Assembly (NCBI GenBank): GCA_963662175.1 | Contig: OY759218.1 | Span: forward strand, 22,534,480 to 22,598,479 | Origin: Aradus depressus | Taxonomy: Eukaryota; Arthropoda; Insecta; Hemiptera; Aradidae | DNA: 64,000 bases | Reading direction: 5' to 3' | In this document: piece after piece, positions 41,738 to 53,637 of the stretch | Layout of the letters: each line of letters begins with the position of its first letter | Numbering within the stretch: the stretch's first letter is position 1 | Notes under the pieces: generated by a model | Told to the model about the DNA's origin: nothing | Seen by the model: only the letters and a program-made list of their open reading frames with translations | Database searches by the model: none | Program-made: the position numbers and the translations under genes

Positions 41738-42610
41738 TATTATAAAGAAAACACGAATGTTTTTTATAGTGTGTATTTCACAAGATATATAAAATATATG
41801 GGAGTACTTTCGGTATTGCTACCATCTTCAGCCTCGACGTAACAAATACTAAATGGAAGTTCAACTATTTTTACAATTTAACCGGTAGGTAAGGTACCCT
41901 TACTCGGCCCCCCATGAGGGTTTCCTATCCCTCCTGTACCGTTAATTTTTCAAATATGTGAACCATCAAAAAACGGAACTCCGTCCCAAATCGAAATCCC
42001 AGTAACAAAAATTCCGAAACAGTATGGTATACATCATATGTGTATTTTAGTCAACCCACACCATCCCAGAGCCTCCACCATTAAGACCCCACCCCGAGAC
42101 GAAATTTCATCTCCAACGCTCCACACATTTGAAGAATACATATTATGTATGCATACATGAAATAAATCAAAGACTAATAAATATACAAATCAAAATCAAA
42201 AATATAAAATAAAATACATAGGTTCTTGAGAAAGTAAGTACGTATTCACAGAGACTGGAGGATTATATTATTGGCGATAAAAGGGGTGAATATGTGAGAT
42301 TGGTCTGATCGTTCATACAATTTCGTTTTTGTTCTGCTCTGTTTATTTCCGATTTGGGACGGTTTCGTTTTTGATGTTTCACATATTTGAAGAATTAACG
42401 GTACAGGAGGGATAGGAAACACCCTTGGGGGGCTGAGTAAGGGTACCTACCTACCTGTTAGATTGTAAAAATAGTTGAACTTCCATTTAGTATTTGTTAA
42501 GTCGTGGCTGAAGATGCTATACCGAAGCTATTGCTATATCGAAAGTACTCCCATATATTTTATATATCTTGTGAAATAGACAATATAAAAAACATTAGTG
42601 TTTTCTTTAT
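41738..42610. mobile_element. PLE-A fold-back
   Basis: Arms 41738-42000 and 42345-42610 are inverted copies, both ending in the PLE-A ribozyme region and an AAAGAAAACAC-type tip. The spacer holds, on the minus strand, the PLE ORF tail (KRNC MNDQTN.. followed by TACTTACTTTCTCAAG). Confidence 0.75.
41798..41834 (-). ncRNA. hammerhead-ribozyme motif, left arm (PLE-A)
   Basis: Minus strand: GG, CTGAAGA, T, GGTA-GCAA-TACC (GNRA loop), GAAA, AGTACT, C, CC. Core complete, stem I short. The right-arm counterpart (42507-42552) has an insertion that disrupts stem II. Confidence 0.7.
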
Positions 42611-42659
42611 AATTTATTAAGTGTTTCACAATCTCTCTGCAAAAATGTTAAATATCAGT

Positions 42660-43234
42660 AAGAATGTATATATTAAGATAGCTTATGAATTAGATACATA
42701 AACAACTATTAACCCTTAGAGTCTGAAACACATGAGATTTTTTTTTATAATTATTGTAAACTTTATTATTGTATACATGAATATTATAGTTGGGCTGTCT
42801 ATAACAATAATACCTAGGCCAATGGCCTAATTAACATGAGATATGAACTCAGGTACAATTCATTAATTGCCCTAAACACGTAACTTTAAAGTAGATACAT
42901 TTAACATAATATAGGGAATTAGTAATAACAAAACTACTATACTATATTACTAAAAAATAAAATGAAATAATGAAGAAAGTAAAATACATAAACTAAACAT
43001 AAAGTAAAACAAAATAAATAAAACTATGTGAAATAACATTAAAACATAATAAATTATGTTCACACCGGATTACACCTTCACAGGGGCGCGAGTCATTCCG
43101 CCCGGATCTAGCCATTGATTAGCAGTGGAGGCAGACTGAGAGGGACGGGAATGCTGAAGAGAGGAGAACCAGATCATTCCCAAGACACTATCTTATAGCA
43201 GGTCTCTCGGCCAGCACCGCATATAAATAACAAT
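42660..43234 (-). mobile_element. LINE-X 3' region with poly-A
   Basis: Minus orientation from about 43230: GCGGTGCTGGCCGAGAGACC, TCAGTCTGCCTCCACTGCTA, then an AT-rich 3' UTR, AATAATAAAGTTTACAATAA (a poly-A signal context) and an A run at 42739-42747. The 42660-42735 piece beyond it is another LINE-X block. No ORF is recognised. Confidence 0.55.
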
Positions 43235-43553
43235 AACTACCTTCTTTGCGCATCAATTTTACTGTTAATTTACACCAACTTAGTTCATCACATCTTAAGC
43301 CTAAAAACTCTCACTCCATCTCCACTGAGACCGTCTCACCATTGATTCAGCCAACTCCTCTCCACACACTAATTATAAACAGCTGATCGTCGTGTTTTGT
43401 TTTTTTATTCATGGGTTGATTTAAAACAAAATGCATTCATATTATTATTCACTAATTTAGTTGCTTCTTGGTTTTTATTTTATACTAATAAATGTAGTTA
43501 ATTTAATAATATTAATAATTTTAATGTGTGTATTTTTTATACATCACAGCTTA
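43235..43553 (-). repeat. 320-bp dispersed 'head' repeat, copy 2
   Basis: Second copy of 241-566, again directly joined to a minus-strand LINE-like segment. Confidence 0.7.
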
Positions 43554-44729
43554 CGTAATGTGAATAGTTGAGGGGAGAAATTGTACAGTGCCGGCACTCC
43601 CTAATAACCATTATTAAAAAGAAATAATTTCGACTAGGCTTTAGGCAGCCCAAACATCTCTTATCTATCTAACCATTCTTTTAGTCAAATTTGATTACAA
43701 TTGAAATGAATAAGAATTCCTATTGGTGGAAGTGAACACTTTTGATCAGTTTGTGTTTTAATTATGATTAAACACCGAATAAAATACACAGTAAAGCCGC
43801 TAACTGGATACTTAAACATTCCAAGATTTCACAACTTTTCATTTTACATTTTCATCAAGTTCTTCAACTAAGAGACAAATCTACATTTGACATTTATTTG
43901 TTTGCTGTTCAGTGAATTGTAAATTTTGGATCTAATGGAGGAATGGAATTCTTGTATCTGGCTTTGAGTATTGTGATAGAAATGACATTTTAGATTATGC
44001 ATATGCTCGAAAAGATTCGACTTAAAACGGGAGGGAGCGTTCATAAAATTTAAGACACCACATAAGCTATGTTTGCACCGAGCTTATAAGGAAGTCACAT
44101 GTGAAATCATCTAAAAATTTGACAAAAACTCTTCTCTCGTTCAAAATATTGAGATGTCACATAACCTATGTTTGAATCAGGCTTTTTAAGGATGCTAGTT
44201 ATGAAATTTCTTGAAAACCTGTCAACCTCACAACCAAATGTCGTATAGTATTGTACTGTACGTATATTTTTAAGTAAATCACACGATGTCATGACGGTCA
44301 CCCGAAATTGTCTCACAGATCACTGAGCGCCGGTTCCAATATACATTCATTTTTGAAAACAGTCCGATTTGTATAAAATTTAGTAATAATGAGTTTTATA
44401 ACAGATTTAGGTCACAAAATGATGGTGACCTTTGTGACGGGATCAAGCACCGTCTAATAATAATTATGTTGAGGAAGAATATCCTTGATTTGAGACCATA
44501 ATGTTCAATTGATGAAGGTGTTTTGAAAACAAACACATATTGTCCTTCGGCCTCCTCAAAATATATTTATTTTATTATTGTTGATGTTTCGCCATTAAGG
44601 TTATAGTTATAACCATTATAGTTTTATATGGTAGTCAATATCTAACTTTCGACCAATCAAACACCATGTCAACAAAATGAAATAAATACACTTTCACACA
44701 AGTTTTCAAACCACCTTGATCAAGTGAAT
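43554..44729. other. no recognisable gene
   Basis: Weak dispersed-repeat text (for example ACTGCCGATGT-less fragments, 'GAAATTTCTTGAAAACCTGTC'). No frame or structure I can support. Confidence 0.45.
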
Positions 44730-44833
44730 AATAATATTTATTTCCGTTAAACCTTAACATGGTAATAGGATACTTGAAAGAAATAAAACTTGTTTATTTA
44801 TGATATTGCCTAATTTCACCAACTATATTTACA

Positions 44834-44869
44834 TGGGAGTACTTTCGGTAGTTCTACCATCCTCAGCCA
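44834..44869 (-). ncRNA. hammerhead-ribozyme motif, left arm (PLE-D)
   Basis: Minus strand: TGG, CTGAGGA, T, GGTA-GAAC-TACC, GAAA, AGTACT, C, CCA. Full core, 4-bp stem II, 3-bp stem I. Confidence 0.75.
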
Positions 44870-44904
44870 AAAGCATAAGAGATAAGCTGATAAGATAATG
44901 CTTT

Positions 44905-44940
44905 TGGCTGAGGATGGTAGAAATACCGAAAGTACTCCCA
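44905..44940 (+). ncRNA. hammerhead-ribozyme motif, right arm (PLE-D)
   Basis: TGG (44905-44907), CTGAGGA (44908-44914), U (44915), GGTA-GAAA-TACC (44916-44927, GNRA loop), GAAA (44928-44931), AGTACT (44931-44936), C (44937), CCA (44938-44940). Full core. Confidence 0.75.
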
Positions 44941-45034
44941 TGTATATATAGTTAGTGAAATTAGACAATATCATAAATAAACAAGTTTTATTTCTTTCAA
45001 GTTCATTTGAATTATTTCACAATATCTCTGCAAT

Positions 45035-45440
45035 AATGTCAGTTTTCCGTAATAGGATACGACATAATGTATACATTAAGATAGCTTATAAATTAGATAC
45101 ATAAACAGATATTAACTCTTCGAGTCTGACACACATATGATTAGTAATAACAACACTATTTAAGAAATACAATAAAATGAATAAATAAATGCTTGGAAAT
45201 ATATGAATACAAAAATAATAATGATAAATACAGTTGGCATAGTAAATTAATTTAATGAAAATTAAGATAAATATTTGAAAGCGTCTTTTTCACGATATTT
45301 CTATGAGTCTGATCACATGTGATTAGTAATAACACTACTAAAAAATAAAATGAAATTAATAAATAAATACTTGAAAATATATGAGTACAAAAATAATAAT
45401 ATTAATAAATACAGTAAATGTAGTATTTAATTTTATAAAA
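45035..45440 (-). repeat. LINE-X 3' UTR copies
   Basis: Two partial LINE-X blocks (45035-45230 and 45290-45400) with the shared 'GAGTCTGA.CACA' and 'AAAAAATAAAATGAAATTAA' text. Confidence 0.55.
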
Positions 45441-45444
45441 TTAA

Positions 45445-45535
45445 GTTAAATATTTTTTATTACTTTTCTACGACGATAGTTCTTTCGTCACTTCATCAGG
45501 TCACAATGTGCGAAATATAGAAAAGAGAGAAAAAA
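45445..45535 (-). mobile_element. PLE-I fragment, truncated ribozyme
   Basis: Minus orientation: TTTTCTATATTTCGCACATTGTGAC, CTGATGA, AGTGAC, GAAAGAAC. Stem II is missing compared with 23760. Confidence 0.5.
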
Positions 45536-45688
45536 AAATGCTGTATCTGAAAGCATTTGATATTACCCCATTTACCCGTTGGCTGTGGGGTCCTAAGAGG
45601 TGAAGTAGGAGTGGACAGTAAAGATAGAGGGAAAGTAAGTGAAGAGGAGAGGAGCGGACTTCCGGCACTTGGGGAGACCTCGGATCGC

Positions 45689-46110
45689 AAACTGTGGGTA
45701 GCACCGGTAGCCCAGAATAGCACAAACCCTGCCACTCTCACTTCAGTCCCTCCTGGACCCTCCCCACACCAAACAGCGAATTAAAACTATCCGACCCAAG
45801 TCTTTTAGAGGCAGGTACGTAGGAGCGACAAACTGTGGGTAGCACCGGTAGCCCAGAATAGCACAAACCCTGCCACTCTCACTTCAGTCCCTCCTGGACC
45901 CTCCCCACACCAAACAGCGAATTAAAACTATCCGACCCAAGTCTTTTAGAGGCAGGTACGTAGGAGCGACAAACTGTGGGTAGCACCGGTAGCCCAGAAT
46001 AGCACAAACCCTGCCACTCCCACTTCAGTCCCTCCTGGACCCTCCCCACACCAAACAGCGAATTAAAACTATCCGACCCAAGGCTTTTAGAGGCAGGTCC
46101 AGAGGCACAA
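45689..46110. repeat. three tandem copies of a 141-bp unit
   Basis: AAACTGTGGGTAGCACCGGT begins at 45689, 45830 and 45971 (period 141 bp). Units are nearly identical. The GC-rich unit gives open frames on both strands that are repetition by-products. Origin unknown. Confidence 0.92.
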
Positions 46111-47801
46111 ACTGCAGACACTAGAACCTCTTCAGTTTCCATGGATTGTCATAGTGTACAGTAACTTAACTAATAAGTTAAGACTTAAATTGTAGCTTTC
46201 AGTGTTTATTTAATCCAGTTATCTACTTCCCCAGCTACAGTACAGGGGAAGTTATGTAAACGATCAGAAATTCGATGTAGAGTTTTCAATGGAATTTCTT
46301 ATTTTCAGGTAGGTACTCGTTAAAGACGTTAGGTCCCCCAGCCCTACCAAAATATATATAATATACAAAAAAATAAATAACGGCCGTTGTAATAAATATA
46401 TTGACACGAAATTGCATATGTACAATGTACATCTAGATTTCAGCGTACGGATCAAAATTTTACGGTTCCGGACCGAGAGCCGGTTCTACAGTTTCGACTC
46501 GAGATTCGGGTATTTCGAGTATTGGTTCTTGAAAAAACGGGTATCCAGAACCGAATATTTTTGGTTCTCGGACATTTCTGCAATGTACAGAATGCGTTGT
46601 GGTCGGGTTTCTTGTTCATTGAGCCAATGAATCTAACATTAACACTAAAATGAATATTACATTACATACATTCCTCAAAATGTTCATAAGACTTCTTGAT
46701 GGAAAAGAATCATCATATAGGCGATGATCCGCAATTTGAACAATGCCGTATCCAGATGCCAGGAGTTTGGTATTATGAAACAGGTCAATACAAATGTCTG
46801 TTCCCTTTTTTTTTTTTTTTTTCTTTTAGAAAGAAACGGCTTTATCAACAGGAAATAACATCAAATGGAAGAAAAAGACTTTGGACAAAAATCAGACAAC
46901 CGTTCAAAGTTTTTATTTTTACCAGAAGTTAGTGTCAGAAGAGAACAAAAGTGGTGAAATCTAATCAATAGCCATTTGGCGGAGTGGCGGAGTTGTGGGG
47001 GTGAGTAGCAAGAAGGAAGGAGAGGGGGGGTTGTTTGCGGGAAGTGGGGTGGGTGGGGGGGGGGGGGGGGGGGGGGACACAAACAGAGATGATGAATGCT
47101 GGCTGGACCCAAGGGGGCGGCGCCTGTCGGGGACCCCTGCCCCCTTGGCGCCACGCTAACCCGCCCCCCTTCATCGACCCTCTCATCCTGGAGACACACT
47201 GTCTCCATCCTCCGAGATTGTTATCCCATTCCTAGGATTTCTCCTCCAGACCGTACTACAAGTATGCAAAGACCAAGAGCCCAATCAAGTTTATATACTT
47301 GAAAAATCCAACAAAGCTTATTTTTTTTGCAGCAATGTCCAGACCAGTCCACTAACGTATATGAGTTGAGTGAAAGGCGCCATCTTAGAAAAATTGCGGT
47401 GAAAAATGTTTTTCTTCCCCAGCTTTACGAAGTAAAGGGAAAGTTATGTAATCTGCAAAAAATTCTAGTTGTCAACGAAATTTCATATTTTCTGATATAT
47501 GGAAAAAAAAAAAAAAGGTCTGTCTGTAAACAAGGTAACTCCCGATAGAATAAATGTATCAACCCGAAATTTTTTATGTGTGACCTGAACCTCATAGGAC
47601 AACACCTATAGATTTTCAACCAAAACGGGAGGGGGGGGGGGGGGGGGGGGGATTAGGGGAGAGGCTTAACTCAAAAATTGTCATAACTGCCGTTGTAAGA
47701 AATATATCAACACAAAATTTCAATGTGAATTCAAAACACTAATAAGGACGACACACTAATTTTCAGAGCAATCGGCAGAAGGGAAGGGGATCAGAGGAAT
47801 T
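46111..47801. other. no supported gene; homopolymer tracts
   Basis: Contains GGTTC-rich short repeats (46460-46560), a poly-T (46807-46822), poly-G tracts (about 47053-47078 and 47631-47650) and R4 text near 47550-47790. The GC-rich part at 47090-47240 has overlapping frames on both strands but no recognised motif. Confidence 0.4.
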
Positions 47802-48060
47802 CAGGTAATTATGAATCTAGTCGTTTTGTGAAAAGTCTAGGATTGAAGCAGTATATGTTCAGGTAATTGTGAATCTAGTCGTTTTGTGAAAAGTCTAGGA
47901 TTGAAGCAGTATATGTTCAGGTAATTGTGAATCTAGTCGTTTTGTGAAAAGTCTAGGATTGAAGCAGTATATGTTCAGGTAATTGTGAATCTAGTCGTTT
48001 TGTGAAAAGTCTAGGATTGAAGCAGACGATACATGTTCACGTAATTGTGAATCTAGTCGT
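47802..48060. repeat. five tandem copies of a 58-bp unit
   Basis: CAGGTAATTGTGAATCTAGT recurs at 47802, 47860, 47918, 47976 and, with 4 extra bp, 48038. Nearly identical units imply recent expansion. Confidence 0.93.
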
Positions 48061-48794
48061 TTCTTGGAAAAGACTAGGATTATCCTAAAGTAAAAGAATC
48101 GTGATCCCCCACCCTCCCCCCCCCCCAGTCCTTTTATCAGTACAAATTTTCCGGTTTTGTGAAGAAGGTTTTCACGTATAAAAATTACAGATCACACCTA
48201 TGGCCGATTTCGCTAAAAGTTAATACATGCTGTCCTTAATTATCGTGGTTTTTGAGTTGAGCCCCCTCTGATCACCCCTTCCCTTCGACCGATTCCGCAA
48301 TAAATTGATAACTATACCTAAATTGGGATTTTGAATTTACATATGAAGTTTTGTAGCGATACAATCATTACAATGGCATGCCTTCCCCCTAATCACCCCC
48401 TCCCCTTTGACTGATTTAGTTGAAAATCGATAGATGTTGTACTTATGGGGTCTCGGTCCAACATATAAAATTTCATGTCGATTGATTGATTCTATCAGCA
48501 GTTATTAGAGTTTATGTGTTATGCCTTCCCTCTAATCGATTTGGCTGAAAATCAATAGGTGTCGTCCTAAGAACGTTCTGGAAACACTTATAAAATTTCT
48601 TGTTGATAATTTAGTTATTTCGGGAGTTATCGAGAGGCATATATACACTCAGAAATACTGGCACACAACCATTGGCATTATTGATAACGTTTTATGCAGG
48701 GATATTGTGAAACATCTAATAAAACTAAAAAACGTACGTTTTTTCATTACTTTTTATTGGCATTATTCTCTGGGGGGGCAGCCTGTCAACACGA
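48061..48794 (+). repeat. dispersed repeat R4 copies
   Basis: Several degenerate R4 units in tandem (ATTTCATGTCGATTGATTGATTC, GATTTGGCTGAAAATCAATAGG and similar). No coding capacity. Confidence 0.6.
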
Positions 48795-49030
48795 TCGAGA
48801 TAATAAAACAATACATAGTTTACATTTCACAATCATATTTTTAGTTTAAGTTTAATTAATAATAAACTTAATAATTAACAATTAGGTACCATACACAAAA
48901 TATTAGTATGTTATAACAAAATAATCAACACAGATTTAAATCAAAAATTAAAATTTTCACCAGGCTAGTCATCCAGTCTTATACAATAAGTAAGTAGTAG
49001 TAGGAGTAGTAGTAAGTATCACACTTTTTC
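48795..49030. repeat. dispersed repeat R3, copy 2
   Basis: See 13796-14010. Confidence 0.75.
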
Positions 49031-49699
49031 AGCTAAAATTTTATTTTTTACTATTTCATTCTCTATGTCCAGCAGTGACACATAAGAGAATTGAGTTTTT
49101 AACAGATTTCAAAATTGCCGCTCGTTATGTTGTGACACAATGGGAGCTGAAGCTTTCTATATCCTAATGTCTTGATTGTAATGTTTGTCTGTGGTGGAGT
49201 CGTTATATATTATAGCTACGCCAACACACAACACAACAAATATGAAATTCCGGTGAAAATTCAACAACGAATTTTTAACCGATTACATTACTTCCCCTAT
49301 ACTTTGTATAGCTGAGAGAAATAAAAATTCAAAAAATAATTGGAGGGAAAACTCTGTAAAAGTACCGACAAAATTTCTTTTCGTAACTCATTTGATTTCA
49401 TTTTATGCGTTCCACGGTGAAACCCCAGATTGAAGGCAGCAGCTTTTCTGTTCTTGTTTTAAGGGTTACGTTGGAAGAAGACCATAACCCATAATGAAAG
49501 AAAAATGGAATAAATACAGATGGGGAAAAAATGAAAGAGAAATTCGAGATAATATAGGGTAAAAAGACCCCAGAAAATAATGGGGAGGGGGGATGAATTT
49601 GAAAAGAAAGCGTGGCGAAGAAGAGCGGCAGGTCTCTTAAAGAAGTTGTTACACGCCTGTAGAGAACGTAATAACGAGCATTCTAATATATGAACCATC
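49031..49699. other. no recognisable gene
   Basis: Includes the 'GAAATTCCGGTGAAAATTCA' dispersed block (49250). No supported exon. Confidence 0.45.
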
Positions 49700-49915
49700 A
49701 CTGGCAACGTACATCCCCAGCACGAATTAATCAATTATGTTTTTACTCTTCGTCTGAAACTAATTGGAGGTGAAAATAGTCGTCGGTGAATCACCGGCAA
49801 CGTACTTCCCCAGCACGAATTAATCAATTATGTTTTTACTCTCCGTCTGAAACTAATTGGAGGTGAAAATAGTCGTCGGTGAATCACCGGCAATGTACAT
49901 CCCCAGCACGAAATA
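49700..49915. repeat. tandem duplication, 93-bp unit
   Basis: GTAC(A/T)TCCCCAGCACGAA recurs at offsets of 93 bp (about 49709, 49802, 49895), about 2.3 copies, each with GGTGAATCACCGGCAA. Confidence 0.9.
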
Positions 49916-50962
49916 ATCGATTAAATTTTCACTCCCCCCTCCCCCCACCACCACCCCCTCCCGCGCTAATATAACATGTAATAGTTGACTTACTTAGGGT
50001 ATCCTAAATCCTCATATTAAATTTTGTGTCGATAAAATCACTACGGTACTTATTAGTGTTTCAATGTGAGTGACGAGTATCAATTAATCTATTCTCATTA
50101 CATATCAATTGAGTAAAAATAATACTCATGAGTAATAAGTAATCATGTTGTATATAAATAAAGGAACAACTTCTATTGGTGAATATACATTTATTAATCC
50201 AAAAATTAGATTAATAATGGCCTCCGTATTGTCAAAAAAAGTGTAATATAAATGAACGAAAAATGTTTCCTCACTTTGAGTGAGTAATATATAATAATGA
50301 ATAATACTCACGTTGAGTGAGTAAGGAGTGATGAAAACATGATTAATGAGTAGTATTCTCAATTAATAATAATGCTTAATGAGTAATATTTTCACTCATG
50401 AGTATTACTCATTCAAATTTATTCGAGTAATGCCCTACTCTGGTAAATTGTTGTTCAGTGTTTATTTGATCCAGTTTTTCTTAGAATTTGGTTGTAAATT
50501 GACTTTTGAAATTTAAGTAATGTTGTTACTTTTGGACTAAGGGGATTCTTATTAGTTATATTACTTCTCATATTATGAGTTTATCAAGTTTTATTATGGA
50601 CTGGCCGGTTCATTAAGGATGTACAATTGAAATAAGGAGTTACTCACTCTAATGTGACTATTTATTAAGTTACAAGTAGAGTAATAAGTGACAATATCGG
50701 TAGCTTAAAGCAGAATGGTGCTATGTCCATTTTTTACGATTTTAAGAAAGTGATGTCAATTGGTTGGTGATAAGAAGCCTCATCAAGTGCACAATACTGC
50801 TTTGTCCAAACTATATCAAAATATACCTGCAGCGCTTCTGCTATAAACAACAAATTGCATCCTATTTTTAAAACGCTGAATAATAAATACATGGAGAGTG
50901 ACCCCACAGCTATCTTGAAGCTAGTTCTATATATGCAACTATCGAGAGGATTCGAAAGCATA
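49916..50962. other. no supported gene
   Basis: ACTCA/TGAGTA-rich degenerate repeats at 50080-50430, then AT-rich sequence leading into the ORF fragment at 50963. Confidence 0.45.
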
Positions 50963-51412
50963 AAAGTATTTATACTCCAAATGAGTACAAACTGATTATT
51001 GAAATGGCCAGGAAATCACCAAAACCTTACCATGATCTACAGCTGTTAACAAAAGAAATGATTAAAAACAGGACAACGGATTCAAATAGCCAAAAACTGA
51101 ATTGGCTAAAAATAAAGTGGCTTCCGTTTGAGGCAGATTCATCTTCAATAAAGTTCAAAAACGAGGTTAAAGAGCACTTCAATGAACTTAATGTAAACCC
51201 AAACGAAATTGCCTGGGAAACCATTCATTTAAAATCAAAATATGACCATCAGTTATCCATCTCAATAAAAAAAAGAAAAGCTCTAATGGATCTGGAAAAG
51301 AAGGTGTAATACCAACCGAATACAAGGGATTTATTGAAAGGTTGCCATGTTCAAAAAATGCAACTGATGAAGCATTCTGGGTGCAAGAAGACGAAGAAGT
51401 TAATATAATTTA
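50963..51412 (+). pseudogene. unknown transposon-like protein, C-terminal fragment, frameshifted
   Basis: Reads YTPNEYKLIIEMARKSPKPY, then NWLKIKWLPFEADSSSIKFK, ISIKKRKALMDLEK. After a 1-base frameshift near 51296 it continues GVIPTEYKGFIERLPC to TAA at 51412. The closing pattern 'K-K-x-x-L-x-x-L...IP-x-x-Y-x-x-F' and the 'W-x-x-IKW' block resemble the C-terminal part of uncharacterised multi-copy proteins I recall from aphids and other invertebrates. I cannot name the family. It is more likely from a DNA transposon than a host gene. Confidence 0.45.
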
Positions 51413-51587
51413 ATTCATTTTACATTACTCCTTTTTTATTCGTATTATTCTTAAACTATGTTCTTTATTAAAGGTTTTATTCACCTTTAGAGCTGTACTG
51501 AAGTTTTTTATACCATAATATTTTTAAAAATGCAATTGATTAATTGAAGTTAAAAAATTATAATAAAAGTACGGACATGGCTGTGAG

Positions 51588-51757
51588 AAGGCAGTGAAGG
51601 TGACTTGGCGGAAAACTTGAAAGAGTTAAGAAAAAGCAAATCTTTGTTAAGCCGTTTATTAAGATTGGTTCGGCCAAGGAACCGCGATTGTGACATCGAG
51701 AGTGTTGTAAACAGGATATTTGACATTGACAATGATAAACTTCCGCAAAACAAAGTT
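51588..51757 (+). CDS. possible terminal exon of unknown gene
   Basis: After an acceptor-like 'GAGAAGGCAG' there is an open frame EGDLAENLKELRKSKSLLSR, LLRLVRPRNRDCDIESVVNR, IFDIDNDKLPQNKV and TAA. The content looks coding and moderately hydrophilic with helical character. No family is recognised. It may belong to the same unknown element as 50963-51412. Confidence 0.3.
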
Positions 51758-52069
51758 TAAATACCGATGAAGACATGCAGAGGCGTCAGATTCTGGAATC
51801 TGGGACGCTAGGACCTCACTCTCTCTCTCTGCTGCTGGACGAAAGTCGAATTCTTATTGTTTATGTTTGCTTGTGTCAAACTGTCCTTGTCACTTCTTGT
51901 TGTCTGTCTTGAGTTCTGATATTTAAATACATTCTCAAAGTAGTTATATTAACAGCCTAGTTTGTGTTATCATTGAAACCTCCAAGGATTAATATTAACA
52001 ACTTCTAAGTTGAGGAACGCGGACATTTTGTGGAATTTGTAATAAATAAATAAAACAAACTTATTTTTT
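51758..52069. other. no recognisable gene
   Basis: CTCTCT run at 51815 and AT-rich sequence. Possible 3' UTR if the exon at 51588 is real. Confidence 0.35.
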
Positions 52070-52106
52070 GAAATATTGTCTATTCCACTAAAGATATTTA
52101 TACAAA

Positions 52107-52146
52107 TAAAACTACCGGTTTAGGCCTCACACCATCGTCAGGTCTA
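52107..52146 (-). ncRNA. hammerhead motif, left arm (PLE-E), core damaged
   Basis: Minus strand: AGAC, CTGACGA, T, GGTGTGAGGCC, then TAAA where GAAA is needed, ACCGGT, A, GTTT. Confidence 0.55.
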
Positions 52147-52381
52147 GTTATGAACTAAGTCAGTTTGCAGAGTGCGACCCTTCTAATATATCTCTGGTGA
52201 AAGGTGCCACTTCAACTAGGGAATCCCCCGGCTTTACCGTTAGCTATATCATGAAATATTTGACAAAACACTAATTTTTCTTAATTTACATAAAATAACA
52301 TCCTTTGACTAATAAGTAAAGAATAGAACTAAATATCACAACAGATAATAACATATATGTGGAAACCTATAATAATAACAG

Positions 52382-52625
52382 ATAATAACCTTTTAAAGAC
52401 AGAATCAAGGAACACACAGCCGAAATAAAGAACCGAGGCGACTCACATTATTGACAATAGCCACACTTTTGACCCATCTACAGGCATAAAATATCTCCAT
52501 TGTTGCTCAAGAAGCAGGCTCCTTGATAGCATAGAACAATTAGAAATAAATAAAGCTACCAAAAGGAACACTTGTATGAATGACCAAATTTATTTTAACT
52601 ATTCCCCTTTGTTAACACCCTGAAC
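52382..52625 (+). pseudogene. PLE-E GIY-YIG endonuclease C-terminal part
   Basis: FKDRIKEHTAEIKNRGDSH (the R...EH motif after the YIG strand), then, after a small frame disruption near 52455, SHTFDPSTGIKYLHCC, SRSRLLDSIEQLEINKATKR and CMNDQIYFNYSPLLTP to TGA. It has the PLE endonuclease tail layout. The N-terminal GIY/YIG strands are missing. Confidence 0.78.
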
Positions 52626-52888
52626 CGGTTTTATTTCCACATATACCTATGTTCGTTATTATCTGTTATTATTATAGGTTTCCACATATCTGTTATGTTT
52701 TATAGTTTTATTCTTTACTTATTAGTCAAAGGATGTTATTTTATGTAAATTAAGAAAAATTAGTGTTTTGTCAAATATTTCATGATGTAGCTAACGGTAA
52801 AGCCAGGGGATTCCCTAGTTGAAGTGGCACCTTTTACCAGAGATGTATTGGAGGGGTCGCACTCTGCAAACTGACTTAGTTCATAACA

Positions 52889-52925
52889 AGACCTGACGAT
52901 GGTGTAAGGCCGAAACTGGTAGTTT
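52889..52925 (+). ncRNA. hammerhead motif, right arm (PLE-E)
   Basis: AGAC-like stem I, CTGACGA (52893-52899), U (52900), GGTGTAAGGCC, GAAA (52912-52915), ACTGGT (one change from the palindrome ACCGGT), A, GTTT. Confidence 0.6.
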
Positions 52926-52935
52926 TATTTTTATA

Positions 52936-53637
52936 AATATGATTAATATTAAATTATAATACTTCTCGTTTTCAAGCAAATTTAAGTAACATATAAAGTT
53001 AGATCCCGAGTTGGTGAGTGAAGCACCAAAGAAGAATTCAAGTAAGAGTATAGTGTTGGAGGCCACAATTGTGCTTCTCCACAAGTGGTGAAGTACCTCA
53101 AATCTACTTCTTCACATGGCACACTTGTGTTCTAGTCTACTAGAGTCCAATAGAGCACAATGTGCCATGGCCGTACTTTTATAACAATTAAAAATGAAAA
53201 CATTTAGAATTTTTGTTTCAAAATAATTGCAACGGCACTTAGAATGATTGTGGATTAAAAAAAGTAGTAGTCATAGAGAAAAAAGTATTATATATAGCAC
53301 TATTGTGCTTTAAGGTATCGATATTTTAAACTAAACCCTCAGAACATACAAATACCTATCACCCTTTATTCATAAAATGTGTATATTTCCATATTTCTGT
53401 CTGTAAATTGCTTTGTGTACCTTCACTTCAAGACATTTTTAACTGAAAGAAGACTTGGGTATATTCTTAAAAGGGTGGAACTCAGCAAATATAGTCTGAA
53501 TACCCTGAAGGGGAGAGACATTTACAGAGAAGAAAAATATAGTGCTGTCTTAGAGATCTGAGGGTAGTCAAATCCCTGCAAGTCATTGCATCAAATCCTT
53601 TCCCAACTCGAATTCTGTGACTGAATGAAATTAATAA
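52936..53637. other. no recognisable gene
   Basis: No supported frame. A GCACA/GTGC-rich patch lies at 53060-53165. Confidence 0.45.

Larger units (their letters stand above)
44773..45001. mobile_element. 229-bp PLE fold-back (family D) with two ribozyme motifs
   Basis: An almost perfect inverted repeat, CTTGAAAGAAATAAAACTTG at the left tip and its complement at the right, with a loop of about 25 bp (44875-44900). It is embedded in a LINE-X block. Each arm carries a complete hammerhead motif, pointing outward. Confidence 0.88.
52070..52935 (+). mobile_element. PLE family E with inverted arms
   Basis: Arms 52070-52390 and 52652-52935 are inverted copies (GTTATTATCTGTTATTATTATAGG, TTAGTCAAAGGATGTTATTT, GGGGATTCCCTAGTTGAAGT, then the ribozyme). 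The end of the endonuclease ORF lies between them on the plus strand. Confidence 0.8.

Noticed and set aside
45496..46142. Frames across the 141-bp tandem units
   Set aside because: Open on both strands because the unit lacks stops. No domain.
47035..47240. GC-rich overlapping frames as a host gene
   Set aside because: Driven by a poly-G tract and biased composition. Frames on both strands are equally long and no motif is present.
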